Shown: positions 16,346-22,984 of the stretch, piece by piece
Position numbering within the stretch: position 1 is the stretch's first letter
Layout: every line of letters starts with the position of its first letter
From: Fumia sp045615345
GTDB lineage: Bacteria > Bacillota > Clostridia > Oscillospirales > Ruminococcaceae
Reading direction: 5' to 3'
Assembly: GCA_045615345.1 (NCBI GenBank)
Contig: JAZLER010000027.1
Span: 1 to 24,305 of the forward strand
Length of the DNA stretch: 24,305 nt
Notes under the pieces: model-generated
The model's input: the letters and a program-made list of their open reading frames with translations, nothing else
What the model was told of the DNA's origin: nothing
Database searches by the model: none
Program-made: the position numbers and the translations under genes

Positions 16346-17089
16346 TTAAAATCCTCTTGATTTTAAATATTCGTAGCTTTTTTTGAGGCAGTCAAATGGG
16401 TTTTTACCATAACAGTCGTCCTGTTCTACAAGCATATATTCGCACCCTGCTTCTTGGGCTTTTATAAAAACTCTGTCAAAGTTTATGTTGCCTTCGCCTA
16501 AAACCGCCATCTGCCTTTTTGCATCGTGGTCTTTTAAGTGAATACAGGGAACCCTGCCTTTTAAATATTCAAGCCAGTAAGCGGGGTCACCGCCTGCAGT
16601 CTGCACCCAGTATGTATCAAGGGTAAATCCCATTTCATCGGGCAGGAAGTTTTCAGCAAGGCTTTCCATAACAGTTTTGCCGTCAAATTTTTTAAACTCA
16701 TTATTGTGGTTGTGATACATAAGATATTTGCCGTTTTCCTTAAGCGCTTTTGCAATAGGCTTCATCTCTGTCACAAACTTTTCAACCTGAGAATCTTCCT
16801 TTGTAAAATCGTAAAAACCAAGTCCTACATATTTGCAGTTAAAAACATCGTGGTCTTTTGCTACTTTTTTTGCATCTGCCGCCATTTTGTCAAAGGGTGT
16901 ATGGGTTATAACACATTCAAGGCCATTCTTGTCAAGCTCCTTTTTCAGCCATTCGGGTTCATAGGCGCAAGTGCCTGAAATCTGTACATATTTATAACCA
17001 ATATCAGCTACCTTTTTAAGGCTTTCGGAAAAATCGTCAAGTGTCTGGCAAAAATCACGGATTGTAAAAAACTGTGCACCTGTTTTCAT
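16346..17089 (-). CDS. Sugar phosphate isomerase/epimerase, xylose isomerase-like TIM barrel
   Basis: The 247-residue protein belongs to the AP endonuclease 2/xylose isomerase-like barrel family. It opens with the strand MKTGAQFFTIRD, and shows probable metal ligands around YHNHNNEF, GFTLDTYW, IHLKDHD and VEQDD, as in IolE/IolH-type and related enzymes that isomerise or epimerise sugars with a divalent metal. No signal peptide is present, so it is cytoplasmic. It starts four bases after the stop of the upstream paralogue, whose stop codon lies in the GGAGTAA ribosome binding site, so translation is coupled. The substrate is not known. The divergent AraC gene suggests induction by a sugar. Confidence 0.82.
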   Translation of the reverse strand: MKTGAQFFTIRDFCQTLDDFSESLKKVADIGYKYVQISGTCAYEPEWLKKELDKNGLECVITHTPFDKMAADAKKVAKDHDVFNCKYVGLGFYDFTKEDSQVEKFVTEMKPIAKALKENGKYLMYHNHNNEFKKFDGKTVMESLAENFLPDEMGFTLDTYWVQTAGGDPAYWLEYLKGRVPCIHLKDHDAKRQMAVLGEGNINFDRVFIKAQEAGCEYMLVEQDDCYGKNPFDCLKKSYEYLKSRGF

Positions 17090-17093
17090 AATA

Positions 17094-17936
17094 TTACTCC
17101 TCTATAAGTCCTTTGAAACTTTCTACCGCAACATCAAAAGCCTCTTCCTGAGTGTTGAAAACATTTTCGATATTTGTTTTGTCACATTCGCGTTCAAGCG
17201 AAGCGAGTCCGGCAAAAGTTGCAAGGTGAGGCTCTATTGTGAATGCCTTCATACCGCGATTTATAAATTCATTTGCTATAAATCCGACATTTCCGACACC
17301 CTTGCCTGATGGAACAACAAATCCGTCAGCAGTGGCGTCCTTGATATGCATATAAAAAGTATTGTCTTTTAGCATTTCATAAGCTTTTTTTGTGTCAACA
17401 CCGCACTGAATATAGTTTGCAGGGTCGAAAATCCCTTTTAAATCGGGGAGAGCCTTAAAAAGTTCTGCGCATCTTTCGGGGGTATCACCATAAATACCCT
17501 TTTCATTTTCGTGGCAAAGGGTGATGCCTTCTTCTTTTGCAATGTCACAGAGAACTTTCAGCTGATTAATAACCTGGTCTTTGTATTTTTCGTAAGGTTC
17601 ATCTTCCGGCATATAGAATGAGAACATTCTTATATTTTCAGTACCGAGAATTTTTGCAATGCTGATTGTATGACGAAATTTTTCAATATGTTCGTCAAAG
17701 TTATCATTGATGTTTATCTTACCGATGGGTGAGCCGATTGACCATACTGAAAGATTGTTTTTATCAAGTTTTTCTTTTACTTCCTTTGCTTTTTCAAGTG
17801 TGATGTCAGAAATGTTAACGCCGTCAACATTCCTTATCTCCATACCGTCAAGATTGTTTTTTAAAAGTGCTTCAATCTGCTTGTCAATTTCCTGCGAAAC
17901 TTCGTCAGAAAAAGCAAAAATTTTAATATCCCTCAT
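17094..17936 (-). CDS. Sugar phosphate isomerase/epimerase, xylose isomerase-like TIM barrel
   Basis: First gene of the two-gene isomerase operon, 280 residues. It has the N-terminal strand IKIFAFSDE, the DGMEIRNVDG strand, LCHENEKGIYGD with a glutamate ligand, GIFDPANYIQ, MHIKDA and a C-terminal FTIEPHL glutamate, which together give a metal-binding barrel site. It is clearly a different branch from the downstream gene, so the two may catalyse successive steps. A very strong ribosome binding site (TAAGGAGGT) precedes the ATG. The divergent AraC gene begins 116 bases away and is the likely regulator. No transporter or kinase accompanies the pair here, so the sugar cannot be named. Confidence 0.82.
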   Translation of the reverse strand: MRDIKIFAFSDEVSQEIDKQIEALLKNNLDGMEIRNVDGVNISDITLEKAKEVKEKLDKNNLSVWSIGSPIGKININDNFDEHIEKFRHTISIAKILGTENIRMFSFYMPEDEPYEKYKDQVINQLKVLCDIAKEEGITLCHENEKGIYGDTPERCAELFKALPDLKGIFDPANYIQCGVDTKKAYEMLKDNTFYMHIKDATADGFVVPSGKGVGNVGFIANEFINRGMKAFTIEPHLATFAGLASLERECDKTNIENVFNTQEEAFDVAVESFKGLIEE

Positions 17937-17957
17937 AATATAAACCTCCTTAAGTCT

Positions 17958-17986
17958 ATTATATATTAGTCCTAAATTAAATAAAA
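17958..17986 (-). promoter_or_regulatory. Likely promoter of the isomerase operon
   Basis: On the minus strand the -10 TATAAT (17963-17958) is a perfect consensus, but the hexamer 17 bases upstream (TTTTAT) is poor, as expected for a promoter that needs an activator such as the divergent AraC protein. The start would fall just before TAAGGAGGT. Confidence 0.4.
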
Positions 17987-18008
17987 TTGCAAATATAACT
18001 TAAAAACA

Positions 18009-18037
18009 TTGAAAATATAAACATATTATGGTATTAT
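18009..18037 (+). promoter_or_regulatory. Promoter of the second AraC-family gene
   Basis: -35 TTGAAA (18009-18014), 17-base spacer, -10 TATTAT (18032-18037), giving a leader of about ten bases before the ATG at 18053, with GGTGGTGAT as ribosome binding site. Confidence 0.55.
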
Positions 18038-18052
18038 GTTGGTGGTGATTGT

Positions 18053-18829
18053 ATGGCGATTTATGTTGATGCAAATAAAAATATAACAGAATGCCCTGAT
18101 TTTTCAATGTATAACATTCATATTCACGAGCATTATGAGATCTATTGTTTCTTATCAGGTGATGCGAGATATTATGTTGAGGGTAATATCTATGAACTGT
18201 CCCCAGATGATATACTATTTATAAATAAAGCGGAAGCACATTCTCTGCTGATGAATGGTAAATCTCCTTATGTGCGGATTCCCGTGCATTTTAATTCGGA
18301 AGCACTTCTGGGTGATACCAAAAAGTTTTTTGAAATTCTGGCATTAAAGCCGCTCGGGGCTTTCAATCGTATTCACGGCACCCCCGAAGAAAAAGAAAAG
18401 TGGATTTATTATATAAATAATATTGCAAGTGGCGACTGTAACACAAAACGCGTATATCTCACGGTGCTTGTGAATGAGCTCTTGAAAAAACTTGAAAAAA
18501 GACTTCAGAAACCATCTGAGTATTCTTCGGACGATATCATTGAATATATAAATGAAAATTTGAGTGAAATACAAAGCCTTGATGACTTGTGTGAAAAATT
18601 CTATATGAGTAAAACCCACTTAAACCGCCGTTTTAAAGCTATGACAGGGTCAAGTGTATGGGATTATATCACAATAAAAAGACTTCTTAAGGCTAAGGAA
18701 ATGTTGAGCCGAGGATTTAATCCTACTGAGGTGTGTTCAAAACTCGGATACAGGGATTATACAACCTTTTACAGGGCATACAGACAAAAATTTAATGTTT
18801 CCCCCAAAAAAGATTATACAAAAAAGTAA
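18053..18829 (+). CDS. AraC-family transcriptional regulator (cupin sensor + HTH)
   Basis: A 258-residue AraC/XylS protein. The cupin half includes HIHEHYEIYCFLSGDARYYV and LSPDDILFINKAEAHSL, a typical sugar-sensing pocket. The C-terminal 100 residues carry two helix-turn-helix motifs (LDDLCEKFYMSKTHLNRRF and PTEVCSKLGYRDYTTFYRAY) and end with NVSPKKDY. It is only distantly like the other AraC protein in this window. It sits back to back with the two sugar isomerase genes and most likely controls them; the isomerase promoter with its good -10 and poor -35 would suit an activator. The ligand is unknown. Confidence 0.85.
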   Translation: MAIYVDANKNITECPDFSMYNIHIHEHYEIYCFLSGDARYYVEGNIYELSPDDILFINKAEAHSLLMNGKSPYVRIPVHFNSEALLGDTKKFFEILALKPLGAFNRIHGTPEEKEKWIYYINNIASGDCNTKRVYLTVLVNELLKKLEKRLQKPSEYSSDDIIEYINENLSEIQSLDDLCEKFYMSKTHLNRRFKAMTGSSVWDYITIKRLLKAKEMLSRGFNPTEVCSKLGYRDYTTFYRAYRQKFNVSPKKDYTKK

Positions 18830-18851
18830 CCTCGGATTTTCCCGAGGTTAC
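18826..18851. terminator. Bidirectional terminator between AraC and NUDIX genes
   Basis: GTAACCTCGG (18826-18835) pairs perfectly with CCGAGGTTAC (18842-18851) around a six-base loop. In the minus direction the stem runs into TTTTTT, so it is strongest for the NUDIX gene. The AraC stop codon lies inside the left arm. Confidence 0.85.
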
Positions 18852-18854
18852 TCT

Positions 18855-19268
18855 TTAATAGAAGTCTTTAATTACCGGTTTCGCTTTTGCAACAAGCTGC
18901 CTGTCATTTTCATAGACCAGAAAGGAATGAGCTAAATTAATCTCAACCCATTTTATCTGTGCAATTTCTTCTTCCTGGGGAATGTAGTCAAAGTTTTTGG
19001 CTTTTCCCAAAAAGTAGATAACATCTTTTGTAACATCTTTTTTAGGTGAATAAGTAACCACTTCTCTGAAATTATCGTAAAGGTCTATGTCGATATTGGT
19101 TTCTTCCATAACTTCCCTGAGGGCGGTTTCCTGTTCGGTTTCGCCGGCTTCAACATGTCCTTTCGGAAATGACCAGTGCCCACCGACAGAATGCTTGATT
19201 AAAAGTAATTCCGTGTTGCCGTGATGTTTTCTGAACACAACGGCACCGCATGATTTTTCGTATGCCAT
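18855..19268 (-). CDS. NUDIX hydrolase, Ap4A hydrolase-like
   Basis: A 137-residue single-domain NUDIX protein. The NUDIX box runs from Gly37 (GHVEAGETEQETALREVMEE) with Glu43, Arg51, Glu52, Glu55 and Glu56 all present. The usual glycine after EEx is Asn58 here, a small departure outside the metal ligands. The start MAYEKSCGAVVFRK and the preceding GHWSFPKGH are typical of bis(5'-nucleosyl)-tetraphosphatase-type members, which split Ap4A into ATP and AMP with Mg2+. Other NUDIX substrates cannot be excluded. The ATG follows AAAGGA. It appears to be a single-gene unit with its own promoter and terminator. Confidence 0.9.
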   Translation of the reverse strand: MAYEKSCGAVVFRKHHGNTELLLIKHSVGGHWSFPKGHVEAGETEQETALREVMEETNIDIDLYDNFREVVTYSPKKDVTKDVIYFLGKAKNFDYIPQEEEIAQIKWVEINLAHSFLVYENDRQLVAKAKPVIKDFY

Positions 19269-19306
19269 TTTGATTTTCCTTTCGCATATAGTTGTAACTG
19301 ATATCT

Positions 19307-19335
19307 ATTCTATCACAAATAAACAGAAAAATCAA
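19307..19335 (-). promoter_or_regulatory. Promoter of the NUDIX gene
   Basis: On the minus strand -35 TTGATT (19335-19330), 17-base spacer, -10 TAGAAT (19312-19307), giving a leader of roughly 30 bases before the ATG at 19268. Confidence 0.55.
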
Positions 19336-19401
19336 AACATAAATTAAAAAAAGTTTAGTTTTTACTGCAAATTCGAGTTTTTTTTACAGTTTATACATTA
19401 T

Positions 19402-19430
19402 TTGGGACGAAAAATAGGTTAAAATATAAC
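19402..19430 (+). promoter_or_regulatory. Possible promoter of the DUF5685-J-domain unit
   Basis: -35 TTGGGA (19402-19407), 17-base spacer, -10 TATAAC (19425-19430), about 30 bases before the TTG start. A second TATAAT (19440-19445) lies just downstream but has no good -35. Confidence 0.45.
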
Positions 19431-19463
19431 TTAAGATATTATAATATGAAGGTTGGGTTTTGA

Positions 19464-20324
19464 TTGTTTGGTTATGTTAAGCCTTTTAAACCTGAACTGA
19501 AAATGAAGGAATTTGATACCTACAAGGCTGTTTATTGCGGACTTTGTCATCAGCTTGGGAAGGTATTCGGACCTTTTGCGAAATTAACACTCAGTTATGA
19601 TTTTACATTTGCTGCAGTTTTGTCTTTGGCACTTAAAGAAAATTTTTGTGGATTTAAAAAAACTACCTGTATGGCAAATCCGCTCAAAAGAAAAGATTGC
19701 GCTGTACCTTGTGATGAAACGGAATTTGTATCCGCATGTGCTATGACACTTTTTTATTATAAGCTTAAGGATAATATAAAAGACAGCAGTTTTTTAAAAA
19801 AGGTTATATATATTACTTTGTTGCCATTCGCATCGGTTGCAAGGAAGAAAGCCAGAAAACTGTATCCGTTTCTGGATGAGGTTTTCGGGAATATGATGAA
19901 AGAACAGTTTTTGCTTGAAAAAGAAAAAACTGTGAGTATCGACCGTGCCGCTGAACCTACGGCAAAAGCACTTGAGCTGGTTTTTTCAGAGTTTGATAAA
20001 GAACAGGAAAGACCACTCGGTCGGATGGGTTATCTTCTCGGCAGATGGATTTATCTTTTAGATGCTCTTGATGACTTGAAAAAAGATGCAAAAACTAAAA
20101 ATTATAATCCGTTTTTAATAAAATTTGATGCGTATAATTTAACGGAAGAAAAGAAAGAAGAAATTATTGAATACGGTAAGGGCGCTTTGAATATAACGGT
20201 GGCAGAGCTTGCAAAGGCTTATGAGCTTTTAAACCTTTATCGTTACAAAACTATTCTTGATAACATAATATATCTTGGATTTAAAAAATCGGCAGATGAT
20301 GTCTTGTCTGCTGAAAAAATATAA
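19464..20324 (+). CDS. DUF5685 family protein, function unknown
   Basis: The 286-residue protein starts MFGYVKPFKPELK and continues to YCGLCHQLG, which I recognise as the N-terminus of the DUF5685 family of Firmicutes, so the rare TTG start at 19464 is probably right even though the ribosome binding site (AAGG) is weak. Cysteines cluster at 25, 28, 62, 69, 79 and 83, enough for a metal or Fe-S site. The rest is predicted to be mostly helical. A motif DALDDLKKDAKTKNYNPF (from residue 200) has an Asp-rich DDxxxD pattern reminiscent of helical isoprenoid synthases, but this is only a resemblance. No signal peptide. The J-domain gene follows within 35 bases in the same direction. Confidence 0.75.
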   Translation: MFGYVKPFKPELKMKEFDTYKAVYCGLCHQLGKVFGPFAKLTLSYDFTFAAVLSLALKENFCGFKKTTCMANPLKRKDCAVPCDETEFVSACAMTLFYYKLKDNIKDSSFLKKVIYITLLPFASVARKKARKLYPFLDEVFGNMMKEQFLLEKEKTVSIDRAAEPTAKALELVFSEFDKEQERPLGRMGYLLGRWIYLLDALDDLKKDAKTKNYNPFLIKFDAYNLTEEKKEEIIEYGKGALNITVAELAKAYELLNLYRYKTILDNIIYLGFKKSADDVLSAEKI

Positions 20325-20357
20325 GTTATGTCAGGTTTTCTGACAATGGAGGTAAAT

Positions 20358-20978
20358 ATGCCAAAAGGCGATCCATATAAGATTTTAGGCGTTTCTTATA
20401 ACGCAACAGAAGAAGAAGTTAAGGCGGCGTACAGGGAACTTGCGAAGAAATACCATCCCGATAATTATGCCGACAGCCCTCTTGCAGATTTGGCAAATGA
20501 AAAAATGCAGGAAATCAATGAAGCTTATGACACTATCATTGCGAATTTACGCAAAAATGGTTCTTCAGGTAGCAGTTCTTCACAAAGCTACGGGAATTAT
20601 CAGAATTCAAACCTCTGGGACATCAGGCGTCTTATTCAGCAAAACCGCCTTGTGGAAGCTGAGGAGCTTTTAGACGGAATTCCCGTTTCTTCCCGTGATG
20701 CCGAGTGGTATTACTTAAAGGGTAGCGTTTATTTCGGCAGAGGCTGGCTTGACGATGCGATGAATCATTTTTCTACCGCTTGCAGACTAAACCCGAATAA
20801 TCCCGAATATCGTGCGGCACTTAACAGAATGATGTGGCAACGCCAGGGCAATATGGCGGGTAACCCCTATAACACGGGCAATATGGCAGGTTGTTCTACC
20901 TGTGACTGTTGTCAGGGACTTATCTGCGCTGACTGTTGCTGTGAATGTATGGGCGGAGATATTGTGCCATGCTGTTAA
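20358..20978 (+). CDS. J-domain protein with TPR-like repeat and cysteine-rich tail
   Basis: The 206-residue protein has an N-terminal J domain (about 5-70: DPYKILGVSYNATEEEVKAAY, HPD at 33-35), so it should stimulate the ATPase of a DnaK-type chaperone. A Gly/Ser/Asn linker follows, then a TPR-like pair of helices (AEWYYLKGSVYFGRGWLDDA...ACRLNPNNPEY). The final 28 residues hold 11 cysteines in CxxC, CC and CCC groups, unlike DnaJ itself and lacking its four CxxCxGxG repeats. I chose the ATG at 20358 because GGAGGT lies just before it; the in-frame ATG at 20328 has no such site. The tail could bind metal or be fatty-acylated. Likely co-expressed with DUF5685. Confidence 0.85.
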   Translation: MPKGDPYKILGVSYNATEEEVKAAYRELAKKYHPDNYADSPLADLANEKMQEINEAYDTIIANLRKNGSSGSSSSQSYGNYQNSNLWDIRRLIQQNRLVEAEELLDGIPVSSRDAEWYYLKGSVYFGRGWLDDAMNHFSTACRLNPNNPEYRAALNRMMWQRQGNMAGNPYNTGNMAGCSTCDCCQGLICADCCCECMGGDIVPCC

Positions 20979-21520
20979 ATCGGACTAAAAAACTGGCACT
21001 CGGCTCAATTATCACTGCACTCGGAATGATTTTAATGCTTCTTACGGGGGTCTTTCCGTTTGCTGAATATGCCTTGCCGGGGCTTGCCGGGGCACTTATG
21101 ATAATTCTTGTGACAGAGCTTGGAAAGGGATATTCCTTTGTTTCTTTTTTAGCAGTAGCGATACTTTCATTTATTCTGGTACCCTTAAAGGACAGTGCAG
21201 TTTTTTATGCCGTGTTTTTAGGATGGTACCCTATAATGAAATCAAAGCTCGAAAGTATAAATAATTTTGCCATTCAGTGGATTTTGAAAGTGCTAATTTT
21301 TAACATCTCACTGGTAACGGGAGTTTTTCTTTCGGTTTATCTTTTTGGTGTTAAGGAATATCTTGAGATTTTTTCTTATGCTGTATGGCTTATCACTGCA
21401 CTCTGGGTGTTTGTTAATGTGGTTTTTGTAATCTATGATACAGCCCTCACAAGATGGGCAACCATATATATCAGATGGTTTAAACCCCGATATTTAAATA
21501 AAATTTTTAAAAACTATTGA
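20969..21520 (+). CDS. Small integral membrane protein, ECF S-component-like in shape
   Basis: A 183-residue very hydrophobic protein with about six predicted membrane helices (ALGSIITALGMILMLLTG, LAGALMIILV, FLAVAILSFILV and so on) and a basic C-terminal tail. Size and helix number are like substrate-binding S components of energy-coupling-factor vitamin transporters, and an S-component gene follows it, but no family motif was recognised. I place the start at the ATG at 20969 (GGAG ten bases upstream), which overlaps the J-domain gene by ten bases; the in-frame ATG at 20945 lies deeper inside it. It is probably translated together with the J-domain gene. Confidence 0.65.
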   Translation: MLLNRTKKLALGSIITALGMILMLLTGVFPFAEYALPGLAGALMIILVTELGKGYSFVSFLAVAILSFILVPLKDSAVFYAVFLGWYPIMKSKLESINNFAIQWILKVLIFNISLVTGVFLSVYLFGVKEYLEIFSYAVWLITALWVFVNVVFVIYDTALTRWATIYIRWFKPRYLNKIFKNY

Positions 21521-21545
21521 TTATTTGAAATTTTAGTGATATAAT
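21517..21545 (+). promoter_or_regulatory. Promoter of the THF riboswitch-folT unit
   Basis: -35 TTGATT (21517-21522, overlapping the stop codon of the membrane-protein gene), 17-base spacer, consensus -10 TATAAT (21540-21545). The predicted start, about 21552, coincides with the first helix of the riboswitch. Confidence 0.75.
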
Positions 21546-21553
21546 TTGGTAAA

Positions 21554-21652
21554 ACAGAGTAGACGAAAAAGCGTTAAGTGTTTGTCGGACGGGGAGTTGC
21601 CGATAAAACGAAAAGTCGAGAGACTTGCGGTTTTTTTGTCGCATCCCGCTGT
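21554..21652 (+). promoter_or_regulatory. Tetrahydrofolate (THF) riboswitch, folT motif class
   Basis: The aptamer shows conserved folT-motif blocks in order: GAGTAGACGA, GCGTTAAGTG, a P3 stem TGTCGG/CCGATA, P4 AGTC-GAGA-GACT with a GNRA loop, TTGCGGT, and GTCGCATCCCGCT. P1 is ACAG (21554-21557) with CTGT (21649-21652); P2 is GAC-AAAAA with TTTTT-GTC. A GGGG in the P3 loop can pair with TCCC near the 3' end as the known pseudoknot. This class binds reduced folates and turns folate genes down. Its place directly before folT agrees. Confidence 0.9.
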
Positions 21653-21667
21653 AACCGTAGAGAATAT

Positions 21668-21710
21668 TCCTCTTTTACGCGTACAGTAACGGGTAAAGGA
21701 GGATTTTTTT
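21668..21710 (+). terminator. Riboswitch expression platform: terminator whose stem contains the folT ribosome binding site
   Basis: TCCTCTTTTAC (21668-21678) pairs with GTAAAGGAGGA (21693-21703), one G-T wobble, and is followed by seven T and then at once by the folT ATG. The right arm is also the AAAGGAGG ribosome binding site. When the hairpin forms it can both end transcription and hide the translation start. Confidence 0.8.
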
Positions 21711-22430
21711 ATGCATATCTGTTCAAAAAAATACTGGAAAGAAGCAACATTGGTTGTAAAGGACACAAAGATGCTTGTCTTTGCAGCACTTATTGTAGCT
21801 TTGAGAGTTGCAGTAAAGCTTCTCAAAATTCCGCTTGCGGCAGGACTTTCTTTAACCTTTGATGCCTATGTCAATTCGGTGGGCTCAATGGTTTACGGAC
21901 CCGTGATGGGGCTTTTGGTTGGTGCTGTCAGCGATACTTTAGGTTGCATTATTGCGCCCAGTGCGAGCGGACCTTACTTTCTGCCGTTTATCTTAGTTGA
22001 AATGTCAAGCTCGTTTATATTCGGCCTTTTCTTCTGGCGCAGGGATTTGAAGATAGGTAGAGTGCTTTCTGCAAAGTTTACTGTCAATTTTATCTGTAAC
22101 ATTATTCTTACGTCTGTATTTATGAAATGGTCGTATTACTATTTCTACGGAATTGAAAAAGCAGAAACCTATGCCCTTATAAACCTTACACGAATTGTAA
22201 AAAACCTTGTAATGTTCCCACTTGAAGCGATGCTTATCGTAATTATTCTGGGTGCTGTCAGCAGCAGACTTTACGATTTGAAGCTTCTCCCCAAACGCTA
22301 TGATTTGCAGTTTAAGAAAAAGCACTACATTATAATAGCGTTACTTTTGCTTTTGTCTGTCGCACTTGTTCTTTTCTACATATTCTTTCTTAAGGAATTC
22401 ATAAAGGTACATAATTTCAAATTGTTTTAA
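21711..22430 (+). CDS. folT: Folate ECF transporter S component FolT
   Basis: The 239-residue membrane protein binds folate outside the cell and works with a shared EcfA-EcfA'-EcfT module, which is not in this window. Features of the folate S-component family are SLTFDAYVNSVGSMVYGPVMG, GAVSDTLGCIIAPSASGPYF near the middle, and the late RIVKNLVMFPLEAMLIVIIL helix with the RIxKN pattern. About six membrane helices are expected. The protein ends with an extra hydrophobic helix (IIALLLLLSVALVLFYIFFL) and is longer than common FolT proteins. The THF riboswitch upstream strongly supports the folate assignment. It is a single-gene unit closed by its own terminator. Confidence 0.9.
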   Translation: MHICSKKYWKEATLVVKDTKMLVFAALIVALRVAVKLLKIPLAAGLSLTFDAYVNSVGSMVYGPVMGLLVGAVSDTLGCIIAPSASGPYFLPFILVEMSSSFIFGLFFWRRDLKIGRVLSAKFTVNFICNIILTSVFMKWSYYYFYGIEKAETYALINLTRIVKNLVMFPLEAMLIVIILGAVSSRLYDLKLLPKRYDLQFKKKHYIIIALLLLLSVALVLFYIFFLKEFIKVHNFKLF

Positions 22431-22435
22431 AAACT

Positions 22436-22465
22436 AAACGGCTGAGCAGATGCTCAGCCGTTTTT
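22436..22465. terminator. Terminator of folT, shared with the convergent flavoprotein gene
   Basis: AAACGGCTGAGC (22436-22447) pairs perfectly with GCTCAGCCGTTT (22452-22463) around AGAT and runs into TTTTT. The right arm also holds the stop codon of the convergent minus-strand gene (22454-22456). Confidence 0.9.
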
Positions 22466-22984
22466 GTCTGTATCAGTAAGATATATTGTTTCTTTTAATT
22501 TTGCGCCGAAAACCGAGAAAAACATCTTAGCAGGTTTTTTCAGGCTTTCGATTGCCGAAATATCGTTTCCACCACAGGTAGTAATCAAAACCCCTTCCTT
22601 ATTAAAGGAAAGAACTTCCCGTTTTGTGAGAATTCTGCGGACAAAGAACTGCTGTGTCCTGTCAATAAACGCTTTGACAGGTGCAGGAAATCCAAGAAAA
22701 TAAACGGGAGCTGATAATACTATCAAATCGGCACTGTCAATTTCCTTTGCAATATTCTCAAAGCCATCCTTCAAAAAGCAACCATCATTTTTATGGCAGT
22801 ATTTGCAGTCGTTACAGGGAAGAATATCCGCACCGAAAAGGTTGATGTGGATTACATTATCAAAATCCCTGATGTATTCTTCGGTAAGCTTTTCTGTATG
22901 AGAATTCTTATGAGGTGAGCCGTGCAGAACAACTACCTTACACGAGGGTTTTGTGTTCACAGTATTCGCAGACAAGCATATCAC
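22454..22984 (-). CDS. Flavodoxin-fold reductase, iron-sulfur flavoprotein-like
   Basis: The protein has a flavodoxin-like fold: first strand KVVVLHGSPHKNSHT with the FMN phosphate loop, and VLSAPVYFLGFPAPVKAFIDR as the second flavin loop. Between them lies PCNDCKYCHKNDGC, Cys57-x2-Cys60-x2-Cys63-x5-Cys69, the compact 4Fe-4S motif of archaeal/clostridial iron-sulfur flavoproteins, so it is likely a small redox protein. The start is uncertain: no in-frame ATG exists. GTG at 22984 (176 residues) and GTG at 22960 (168 residues) are the options, neither with a good ribosome binding site. Either overlaps the end of pyrB, so translation is probably coupled. Redox partner unknown. Confidence 0.8.
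   Translation of the reverse strand: MICLSANTVNTKPSCKVVVLHGSPHKNSHTEKLTEEYIRDFDNVIHINLFGADILPCNDCKYCHKNDGCFLKDGFENIAKEIDSADLIVLSAPVYFLGFPAPVKAFIDRTQQFFVRRILTKREVLSFNKEGVLITTCGGNDISAIESLKKPAKMFFSVFGAKLKETIYLTDTDKNG

Noticed and set aside
20328..20357. Ten extra N-terminal residues for the J-domain protein
   Set aside because: The upstream ATG has no ribosome binding site and GGAGGT lies within this stretch directly before the ATG at 20358; the J domain begins right after that.
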